DNA of 64,000 nt from Methanocorpusculum petauri (lineage in GTDB: Archaea; Halobacteriota; Methanomicrobia; Methanomicrobiales; Methanocorpusculaceae), in contig NZ_JAPTGB010000010.1 of assembly GCF_026891975.1 (NCBI RefSeq), positions 21,211-85,210 on the forward strand. Direction: 5' to 3'. Under the pieces are notes generated by a model. That model was given only the letters and a program-made list of their open reading frames with translations, did not search any database and was not told the DNA's origin. A program made the translations under genes and the position numbers. Positions 54,543 to 61,458 of this stretch are shown piece after piece; position 1 is the first letter of the stretch, and each line of letters starts with the position of its first letter.

Positions 54543-56897
54543 TTAGTTTCTGCGGAGTACGAGAAGTGCTACTGCACCAAGTCCTGCGAGTGCCACGAAT
54601 GCGCCGAAGCCCGGGGTTGCCGGAGTTGCGGTTGCAGTCGCGGTTGTACCGGTCGGGACAGCGGTTGCACCGGTCGCGGTTGGGGTCGGGGTGTCGGGCA
54701 GTTTCTCCACAACGTTGAAGGTCGTGCTCGTCGAGATGTCGACCTCAATGCCGCTCACTTTAATGGTGTACTCGTCAAGGTTCCAGTTGGTCGTGTCAAT
54801 TTCGACAGACCAGGTGTTGTCGCCACCTTCCCCTGCAACAACCTTCGTCGTCCGAGAGACGCCGGAAGTTGGAGAACTCTGGGTCTTATCAACTGCGGAG
54901 AACGAGGAAGACGTCACGTCAACAAGGATCTGGTCGTCAACTGCAAGGTTGGTGGTGCCGGAGAGGGTGAACTTCATTCCAACTGCCTTATCTCCCGGAT
55001 TGACGAGTTTGATCCACGGTTCGGAAACGGTAAACGTCAGCTTGGTGTACTTGTCATCGATGTTCGGTGAGTCGATCATCTTGGTGAGTGCATCTGCTGC
55101 ATTCGCTCCCTGAAGTTTTCCGGGACCGGCAACGATGAAGGAAGACTGTATCGAATATCCGTCTACGTTGTAGATGAAGAGTTCAGTCGGATCCTGGGGA
55201 TCATCCACCTGCACATCGATCTTATTGTTGTACATCGGGTGCTCGATGACGACATAGTACTGGTTGGACGCCCAGTCGGATCCGATATCAATCTTCTTTT
55301 CGTAAGATCCATCATCTTCTACCGTAATGGAGTCGTAGACAAACTTGTTCGGACCAAAGATGTAGAGCTGGAGTTTGCTTGGGTCGCCTTCTGCGGTTCC
55401 GCGAATATAGACCTTATCGCCTTTTGCGATGACGGTTCCGGACGGCGCGGCAAAGATGAACGGCGTCTTCAGGTTCACGGAAACGGTTGCATACTCGGCG
55501 TCGGAGAGTTTTGCAGCAGTTTCACCAGTTTTTGCAGTATCCTTTTCAGAGGATTTTCCATTCGTCAGGATGCTGGTTGCATAAATGGTGTATGCACCGG
55601 TGTCGAGACCACAGTTTTCTGTGTTCCACTTGTACTCCCAGGTGTTGTCTGTTTTAACAGATACTGGCTGAGTATTATCCTTTGCTGGTTCGTTAGTGCC
55701 GCCAACAGTCTTCAGGGCGAGTCCGTTGGTTGCAAGGTTCGGACCAGTGATAAACAGGTAGACATCGCTACTGTCGGTGTTGGTACCGGTGAGTTTGATT
55801 TCAGCACCGATGAAGTAAGAGCCGTCGCCGGTTGCGGAGATGGTTACTGCTCCCTTTTCGACCTTGACCTTGGTGGTATCATACTCTGCAAAGTCGGGGA
55901 TCCATTCATCGTCCTCCTGCTTCATAGCCACCACTTTGATGGTGTAGGTCTTGTCTTCGGTTTCTGCTATGGTGTTGTACTGCACATTCCGTTTACCGGA
56001 TGCATCGGTCTTGAAGATAGCACCGCCGACATAATCGTAGTCATTATACTGCCATCCGTCCTGGAGCGGCTGGAGGGTCGGGTTGATGTCACTCTCAGAT
56101 GCACCGTCAAGGTAGATGAGGTAATATGCCAGACTGTCTCCCTGGATCGTCACAACAAACGGATTGCTGCGGACAACGGAGTCCTTTGCAGCTGTCAGGA
56201 TAAGCGAGGTACTCTGCACATTGAACGTGACGGCGTTGGACTTCTCTGCATAGTCATTGAACGGCGGTGTCTTATACTGTGCCTGAACTGTCCAGGTTCC
56301 GGCTTCTGCATCCTTGCCGGGTGCAGTGGAGTTGGGAATAACGGTCTCAACTGAAGTCAGAGTAGTGTTGTTGAAGTTGTAGCCTCCGAATTCATTAGTC
56401 TTGCCGCCAGCCGGTGTCGTGAAGATGAGCTGCGCAGAAGCATTTCCCAGTGCCGGAGCTACTTTCGGGCTTCCGATCTTGAAGGTGACGTTGGTGTTCT
56501 TGTTGATGGATTTCCCGTCAATGGAGTCACCGGCGGTGGATATACCGTCTTTACCGGTTGTGAGTTCGGCTTTCAGGCTGATTTCCGGATACCAGATGTA
56601 GATGTACGTGTTGGCCCCTGGCGTGCCATCGTAGTAGTAGACACCGTACATTCCATTCACCACTTCTTTGGTGAGCTGGAACTTTCCTTCTTTTCCTGAG
56701 ATGATATTCTTTGTCTGCGGGTTCTGCCCGTCAGAGTACTGGATGAGCGATGATGAGTCTGTAGGGACTTTAATGTCCTCATAGACAAACGCTGCATTGC
56801 CTTGGGCCACCTCTCGATAGTCCGGGTCTGCAGACACAATGCCTGCAAAAAGAGCCGAAACTATGATTAGGGCGAGGATAATCGTTATTTTTTTCAA
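54543..56897 (-). CDS. S-layer protein 4 with PGF-CTERM signal
   Basis: A 784-residue secreted protein of the S-layer family. It has signal peptide MKKITIILALIIVSALFAGI, N-terminal domain (AAFVYEDIKVPTDSSSLIQY, IWYPEISLKAELTTGKDG), then KDSVVRSNPFVVTIQGDSLA, KVEKGAVTISATGDGSYFIG and SGTVIAKGDKVYIRGTAEGD. A Thr/Ala stalk and PGF-CTERM (TPGFGAFVALAGLGAVALLV) follow. The loop between TNGKSSEKD and KLSDAEYAT is the shortest of the five. TTG start with AGGAGGAATT. It is first in a pair with gene 3 and has the full conserved upstream region with tandem repeats. Confidence 0.92.
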   Translation of the reverse strand: MKKITIILALIIVSALFAGIVSADPDYREVAQGNAAFVYEDIKVPTDSSSLIQYSDGQNPQTKNIISGKEGKFQLTKEVVNGMYGVYYYDGTPGANTYIYIWYPEISLKAELTTGKDGISTAGDSIDGKSINKNTNVTFKIGSPKVAPALGNASAQLIFTTPAGGKTNEFGGYNFNNTTLTSVETVIPNSTAPGKDAEAGTWTVQAQYKTPPFNDYAEKSNAVTFNVQSTSLILTAAKDSVVRSNPFVVTIQGDSLAYYLIYLDGASESDINPTLQPLQDGWQYNDYDYVGGAIFKTDASGKRNVQYNTIAETEDKTYTIKVVAMKQEDDEWIPDFAEYDTTKVKVEKGAVTISATGDGSYFIGAEIKLTGTNTDSSDVYLFITGPNLATNGLALKTVGGTNEPAKDNTQPVSVKTDNTWEYKWNTENCGLDTGAYTIYATSILTNGKSSEKDTAKTGETAAKLSDAEYATVSVNLKTPFIFAAPSGTVIAKGDKVYIRGTAEGDPSKLQLYIFGPNKFVYDSITVEDDGSYEKKIDIGSDWASNQYYVVIEHPMYNNKIDVQVDDPQDPTELFIYNVDGYSIQSSFIVAGPGKLQGANAADALTKMIDSPNIDDKYTKLTFTVSEPWIKLVNPGDKAVGMKFTLSGTTNLAVDDQILVDVTSSSFSAVDKTQSSPTSGVSRTTKVVAGEGGDNTWSVEIDTTNWNLDEYTIKVSGIEVDISTSTTFNVVEKLPDTPTPTATGATAVPTGTTATATATPATPGFGAFVALAGLGAVALLVLRRN

Positions 56898-57193
56898 GTG
56901 TAATTCCTCCTAAATAAGGATTCAATCAAAAAAATCAAAAAAATCAAAAATCATCGAAAATCTACAAATCACTCCCAAACCCTTTCAAAAAACAAAAAAT
57001 TCCCCGCCATACATTAAATTTCCTTACAAAAAATCCCGATAAAAACACCAAAAATCCCGATCAAACCACTTCAGCAATCGACGAACACCCAAAAATCAGG
57101 TAATACCCGATCGTAGCAACAGAGCACACAAAGTACCACAGAACCAGACCCCAAAATATTGAATCCTACCAAAACCACAGATTGAATCCTACC
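56898..57193 (-). promoter_or_regulatory. conserved upstream region of S-layer gene 4
   Basis: Read on the minus strand, this region repeats the element series of genes 1 and 2: two GGTAGGATTCAAT copies (57181-57193 and 57158-57170), GTACTTTGTGTG (57125-57136), a TTCGTCGATTGCTGAAGT element (about 57065-57082), GTAAGGAAATTTAATG (57012-57027) and ATTGAATCCT before AGGAGGAATT. The second element is at the same spacing from the repeats as in genes 1 and 2. Confidence 0.7.
57158..57193 (-). repeat. tandem GGTAGGATTCAAT elements (S-layer gene 4)
   Basis: Two exact copies on the minus strand, 23 bp apart, the nearer one 261 bp upstream of the start codon. They also lie only 68 bp upstream of nop5 on the other strand. 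Confidence 0.9.
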
Positions 57194-57260
57194 AGACGCC
57201 GAACGAAACAAAATCATCATCCGCATACCTATATCCCAGACGAGAAACACACTATATTAT

Positions 57261-58130
57261 ATGTACTGGTACGGGGCGGGAACCGATCTCTCAACAGACC
57301 CGGCAGAGGTTGCTGCACGATTGCGGGCAGCAAAAACCGACATGACGACATATGTCCCCTGTGACTGGCGGCAGGCACAGCAGCTTGGTCTTGTGAGGGA
57401 CCGGCAGGAGTACCTCGAAGCTGTCCGGCAGGCAACAATATGCATGGCCGAGGAGGGAATTGCGGCGGCGGCGCAGGAGAAGGATGTGGAGCTTCTGCAG
57501 ATGGTTCGGACGCTTGATGAGATGGACACGGTGATCAATCTCCTTACGGAGCGGCTGGTTGATTGGTATATCTCAATCACTCCGTCGTTTTCCCGGAAGT
57601 ACCGCGGGTCGGGAGCGGGCGCAGCCCGGCTCCTGCCAATGATCGGGAAGAAGGGAACGGAGCCGATGAAGAAGGTTGCCAAAGAAATTTTGTCGATGTC
57701 TGCGGCGCGGACGAGTCTGATGAAGGAGGTGTCGCGGAAGGCGGTCGTGGTGATTCCGAATATGAGTGCGCTGGTGGGCGGCCTGGTGGCTGCCCGCCTG
57801 ATGGCGCGGGCCGGGGGGCTCGCGGCTCTTGCGAGGATGCCGGGTTCTTCAATGCAGGTGATCGGAGCAGAGGGGGCGCTGTTCTCCCATATCCGGACGG
57901 GGACGCCGTCGCCGAAACACGGTATCGTGTTTCAGCACCGGCGGGTGCATAATGCGCCCCGCGAAGTGCGGGGTGCGGTGGCGCGTGCGCTTGCGGCGAA
58001 GCTGGCGATTGCGGCGCGGCTGGATTATTTCCGGGGGGAGCTGGATGCGGCGTTTGTGGATGCGGCGAATGCGCGGATTGACGGGTTGATGGGGACGAAG
58101 ATGAGGACGGAGACGGGGGTGCGGAAATGA
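57261..58130 (+). CDS. nop5: Nop5/Nop56-related C/D box RNP protein
   Basis: Nop5 is the scaffold of archaeal C/D box ribonucleoproteins, linking the guide RNA-L7Ae complex to fibrillarin for 2'-O-methylation. The 289-residue protein has a shortened N-terminal domain (MYWYGAGTDLSTDPAEVAAR), coiled-coil helices and the NOP domain (RMPGSSMQVIGAEGALFSHI, then TGTPSPKHGIVFQH). It ends with an arginine/alanine-rich helix. Many archaeal Nop5 proteins are about 350-420 residues, so this is a compact form. A TATA-like CCTATATCCC (57229-57238) lies about 30 bp before ATG 57261, suggesting a leaderless mRNA. It overlaps flpA by 4 bp. Confidence 0.93.
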   Translation: MYWYGAGTDLSTDPAEVAARLRAAKTDMTTYVPCDWRQAQQLGLVRDRQEYLEAVRQATICMAEEGIAAAAQEKDVELLQMVRTLDEMDTVINLLTERLVDWYISITPSFSRKYRGSGAGAARLLPMIGKKGTEPMKKVAKEILSMSAARTSLMKEVSRKAVVVIPNMSALVGGLVAARLMARAGGLAALARMPGSSMQVIGAEGALFSHIRTGTPSPKHGIVFQHRRVHNAPREVRGAVARALAAKLAIAARLDYFRGELDAAFVDAANARIDGLMGTKMRTETGVRK

Positions 58131-58729
58131 TTTCGATTGATGGGACGCTGGTGTCGGAGGGTGCGGGCGGGGTGTACGGGGAGCGGATGATTGGGGAGTA
58201 CCGGGTGTGGGATCCGTACCGGAGTAAGCTGGCGGCGTTGTGGTATCTGGATCGTTCGGTAGATCTGGCGGGGGATGCGGTGGTGCTGTATCTGGGGGCG
58301 GCGAACGGGACGACGGTTTCGCATGTGGCGGATTATGTGGAGGCGGTGTATGCGGTGGAGTTTGCGCCGCGACCGATGCAGGATTTGCTGGTGGTTGCGG
58401 GGAGGCGGAAGAATATTGTGCCGATTTATGGGGATGCGACGCAGCCGCAGCGGTATGCGCCGCTTCTTGAGGCGGTGGATCTGGTGTATCAGGATGTAGC
58501 GCAGCCGAATCAGGCGGCGATTGCGATTCGGCATATGCCGTTTTTGCGGTCGGGAGGGCGGTTGATTCTGATGCTGAAGACGCGAAGTGTGGATGTCCGG
58601 AAGTGTCCGGAGGAGGTGTTTGCGGATACGTGCGGGGAGCTGGAGGCTGCGGGGCTGCGGGTTGTTGCGGCGGTGTGGTTGTTGCCGTATCATGCGGATC
58701 ATGCGGCGATTGTGTGTGAGCGGGTCTGA
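58127..58729 (+). CDS. flpA: fibrillarin-like rRNA/tRNA 2'-O-methyltransferase
   Basis: FlpA is the methyltransferase of C/D box RNPs. The 200-residue protein has GERMIGEYRVWDPYRSKLAA and the SAM motif VVLYLGAANGTTVSHVADYV. It also has VYAVEFAPRPMQDLLVVAGR and the catalytic region DLVYQDVAQPNQAAIAIRHM. Its ATG overlaps the nop5 stop (58127-58130), the conserved archaeal arrangement. Confidence 0.95.
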   Translation: MISIDGTLVSEGAGGVYGERMIGEYRVWDPYRSKLAALWYLDRSVDLAGDAVVLYLGAANGTTVSHVADYVEAVYAVEFAPRPMQDLLVVAGRRKNIVPIYGDATQPQRYAPLLEAVDLVYQDVAQPNQAAIAIRHMPFLRSGGRLILMLKTRSVDVRKCPEEVFADTCGELEAAGLRVVAAVWLLPYHADHAAIVCERV

Positions 58730-58762
58730 AAGGATTTTATATTTTTTTGATGTGGTAGTGGT

Positions 58763-58944
58763 ATGAGCCGGTTGGTGTTTCGTCCGTTGTCGATCTGGTT
58801 TGTGCTGGTTCGGGTTGCCTGCGGCGGTGATGGGGTTTGTTGCGGGTCTGTTGTACTTGCGGGGGGTTTATGCGGAGGGGGGCGGGGACGGTTGACGGGA
58901 TTTTTCTGACGGCGATTGGTGCGGCGCTTCTGGTGTTGTTTTGA
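58763..58944 (+). pseudogene. decayed small two-helix membrane protein
   Basis: Three short coding pieces follow each other in three frames. The first is MSRLVFRPLSIWFVLVR from ATG 58763. From 58815 a second frame reads LPAAVMGFVAGLLYLRGVYA. From 58894 a third reads DGIFLTAIGAALLVLF and stops at 58944. Read together they make a credible protein of about 60 residues with two membrane helices, broken by two frameshifts in G-rich runs. Either the gene is dead or the sequence has errors. The rest of 58730-59055 holds no gene. Confidence 0.5.
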
Positions 58945-59055
58945 TAGTCCGTGAGAAATGTTTATGTGGTTTGGGGGTGTATAAGTTGATATTATACTCG
59001 CTATCGTTCTGTTGATCTTCGGGTCATCTTGGGACGATAGTTTTTGGTGTTTTGT

Positions 59056-59592
59056 ATGACCGGTAAGGTTGCTGTTTTTGTTGATGGCGGGTATTTGGAT
59101 CATTTGCGGGATCATCGGAGAGTGGGGCGATTGGATCTTGAGAAACTGGTGCATTCTGCTGTGGGGGATGGGGAGCTGCTTCGGGCGTATTATTATACGT
59201 GTATGCCGTTCCAGGGTGAGCCGCCTACGGAGGAGGAGCGAGGCCGGTATGCGAAGAAGGATCAGTTTTTGAGTGTTGTGCGGAGGTTGCCGCGGTTTGA
59301 GGTGAGGCTTGGGAAGATTCAGCGTATTGGGGATGATGTTCGTCAGAAGCGTGTGGATATTTTGCTGGCGATTGAGTTGGTGAGTCTTGCGTGGAAGGGG
59401 AGTATTGATTTGGCGGTGGTTATTGCGGGAGATTCGGATTTTGTTCCTGCGGTTGAGCAGGCGAAGGATGCGGGGGTGGTGGTTCGATTGTTATATTTCC
59501 GCGAGTCGTGTCATGATGAGTTGCTGGATGCGGTGGATGAGCGGGTGGAGATTACGCAGGTTTTGGTGGATTTTTGTCAGCGTGATGAATGA
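59056..59592 (+). CDS. NYN-domain (LabA/DUF88, PIN-like) putative ribonuclease
   Basis: A 178-residue protein with the PIN-like NYN fold. The first acidic residue is in VAVFVDGGYLDHL, the middle block is KRVDILLAIELVSLA, and the C-terminal motif is DLAVVIAGDSDFVPAVEQAK with conserved Asp residues that bind metal. These proteins are thought to act as RNases. A TTG at 59044 is an alternative start; ATG 59056 (MTGKVAVF) fits the fold. It lies between the decayed membrane gene and tRNA-Gln. Substrate unknown. Confidence 0.87.
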   Translation: MTGKVAVFVDGGYLDHLRDHRRVGRLDLEKLVHSAVGDGELLRAYYYTCMPFQGEPPTEEERGRYAKKDQFLSVVRRLPRFEVRLGKIQRIGDDVRQKRVDILLAIELVSLAWKGSIDLAVVIAGDSDFVPAVEQAKDAGVVVRLLYFRESCHDELLDAVDERVEITQVLVDFCQRDE

Positions 59593-59640
59593 GAATCGTT
59601 ATGTTAATTAAGGTTTGATGCGTATTTAGTAAGGCAATAT

Positions 59641-59713
59641 AGCCCGTTAGTGTAGTGGTCAATCATGGGGGACTCTGGATCCCTCGACAGCAGTTCGAAT
59701 CTGCTACGGGCTA
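59641..59713 (+). tRNA. tRNA-Gln (anticodon CTG)
   Basis: A 73-nt tRNA with acceptor stem AGCCCGT/ACGGGCT and discriminator A. The anticodon arm is GGGGA-CTCTGGA-TCCCT with anticodon CTG, and the T arm is AGCAG-TTCGAAT-CTGCT. It starts with A, as archaeal tRNA-Gln does. CCA is not encoded. It lies 48 bp after the NYN gene. Confidence 0.92.
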
Positions 59714-59749
59714 CTTCTTTTTATATTGTTTTGTGTCCTATTGTATGGT

Positions 59750-60472
59750 ATGAAGGTTATTCGTGCGCCGAGTCTGGGACGTGCTCATGAGCTGGTTGTC
59801 CGGTATATTTTGCAGGATGGTTCTTTTTTGCGAACGGAGAATGGGGAGGATACGGTTGAGACGGATGAGGTGTGTCTGCGGGTGGAGACGCCGTTTGAGC
59901 GGCCGATGAGTTCGGGGTGTTCGCGGTTTAAGGAGGCGTTTTTGGATTCGTATGCGCATAATTTGTTGTTCGGGTCGGATGCGGTGTTTGAGTATGATTA
60001 TCACGGGCGGTTGTTTGATTGGGGGTGCGGTTTGCGGGATGGGGAGGGGGAGGTGCATTGTGATCAGGTGCGGTATATTATTGAGAAGTTGCGGGAGGCG
60101 CCGGAGTCGCGGCGGGCGGTGGGGGTTACGTGGTGTCCGCCGGTTGATGGGGGGCTGGGGGATTGTCCGTGTTTGCAGTTGGTTCAGTGTGTGGTGCGGG
60201 AGGGGCGGCTGGATATGAAGGTGGTGTTCCGGAGTAATGATATGTTGTCTGCGGCGGGGGCGAATATGTTTGCGCTGGCGCGGCTGCAGGAGTTTGTGGC
60301 GAGGGAGGTGGGGGTTGCGACGGGGGCGTATACGCATATTGCGCTGGTGCCGCATATTTATTTTAGGCGGGATGCGGCGGATATTCTTCCGTTTTGTCAG
60401 GAGGGGCGGGCGTTTACGCCGAGTGAGGTTGTGTGCCGGGCGTGCGGGGGATGCGCGCTTGCACGACGGTAA
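59750..60472 (+). CDS. thyA: thymidylate synthase, archaeal type
   Basis: This enzyme methylates dUMP to dTMP. The 240-residue protein is the short archaeal form, beginning MKVIRAPSLGRAHELVVRYI. It has the catalytic cysteine region GDCPCLQLVQCVVREGRLDM, the nucleotide-binding VVFRSNDMLSAAGANMFALA and GAYTHIALVPHIYFRRD. ATG 59750 is used; the frame extends eight codons upstream into the tRNA 3' flank. The last 25 residues contain a CRACGGC cysteine cluster that is unusual for the family. Codon use is strongly G-rich like its neighbours. Confidence 0.93.
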   Translation: MKVIRAPSLGRAHELVVRYILQDGSFLRTENGEDTVETDEVCLRVETPFERPMSSGCSRFKEAFLDSYAHNLLFGSDAVFEYDYHGRLFDWGCGLRDGEGEVHCDQVRYIIEKLREAPESRRAVGVTWCPPVDGGLGDCPCLQLVQCVVREGRLDMKVVFRSNDMLSAAGANMFALARLQEFVAREVGVATGAYTHIALVPHIYFRRDAADILPFCQEGRAFTPSEVVCRACGGCALARR

Positions 60473-61458
60473 TTTTTTTTTGAATTTTTTTTGGAAAAGA
60501 GCTGTGAGGGTTCGGGAGGTGGGTGTATCCATACATCCGGATGTATTGTCGGGGGCCGACGGGGGGAGTTCTCTCGCGATACATACTCTGGTGATGAGAT
60601 ATGTGTGTAGAGGTTGTACGGATGTATGCTGCCACTTTGGCCAACAGAGATTCTGTTGGTTATGGATATATTCTTGCGTGAAGGATTATGTAGCTTTTGA
60701 TCATGATCTAGGTTTAGGTGGTCCGGGTATTGGTGATACGGGCACTATTATAGTAGTGGGGTGAGGGAGGGGGTGTCCCGGGGGTTTGTGATGCCCGGGA
60801 AATGTGATCAGATGTTTTGAACGAGGTTAGAGTTTTGGAAGAAATGTGTTTTTGTTATGTTGTGGTATGTTCTCTGATGGGTTCGTGGGTGGTACGCGGG
60901 GTGTCATCGACGTTGCGGATGATGCGAAATTTTTTTGCGTTGGTTTTGTCCGGAGGGGTGATGGGATGCGTTCGGTTGTTTTGGGGAGAAGTTTTTTGTG
61001 AGATATTTTTTGTTTGTTCTCTGTCTGCTGTTTTGAAAAATATTTTTTTGAAAAATTTTTCTGCGAGAAATTATCGGGGAGTTGTGCTGCCGGAATTATT
61101 TTCCCGTCTGAGATCCTAAGAGAGATGAGAGCAAGTGCGGCGAGTGATGTGATGTTCTGTTATCCGTTGTTTGTCGAATGAATTTTCAACAAGAATTCAA
61201 TGGAGGGACGGGTTACTTGAGGATCATTTTCTTGCGCTGATCGTAATTTTTTGCGATGTTCTGATCAGTAACCCTACCAAATGTAGGATTCAACCTGTTT
61301 TGACCACAAAGCCTATTATACCCCATGCACAAATATCAAAGCATATTCCGTTGATCGGAGTATAACCCTTGCAGAATGATTATTCGACATCTGTCGAATG
61401 TCACGTATTGCATGTATCACATGCAGAAAATTAAATCCTAATTTAGGAGGAATTACAC
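60473..61458 (+). promoter_or_regulatory. 986-bp gene-free region upstream of S-layer gene 5
   Basis: I see no credible gene here. After a T-rich terminator for thyA (60474-60493) there are several palindromes: ATACATCCGGATGTAT (60531-60546), CCAACAG/CTGTTGG (60641-60659), TCCCGGG/CCCGGGA (60776-60800), ATTCGACA/TGTCGAAT (61382-61399) and TGCATGT/ACATGCA (61409-61425). One GTAGGATTCAA copy lies at 61283-61293. The end carries AAATCCT and AGGAGGAATT before TTG 61459. It differs from the upstream region of genes 1, 2 and 4, so gene 5 is probably controlled differently. Confidence 0.55.

Noticed and set aside
59738..60532. Minus-strand open frame of 264 codons opposite thyA
   Set aside because: Arg/Pro/His-rich translation typical of antisense of GC-rich codons; thyA on the plus strand is certain.
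60591..60650. Possible C/D box small RNA starting at GTGATGA
   Set aside because: A C-box-like sequence is present but no matching D box (CTGA) occurs at suitable distance.
60817..61119. Open frame of 100 codons in the gap before S-layer gene 5
   Set aside because: Starts at TTG without a ribosome-binding site, odd composition, and lies in DNA full of palindromes; no evidence of coding.
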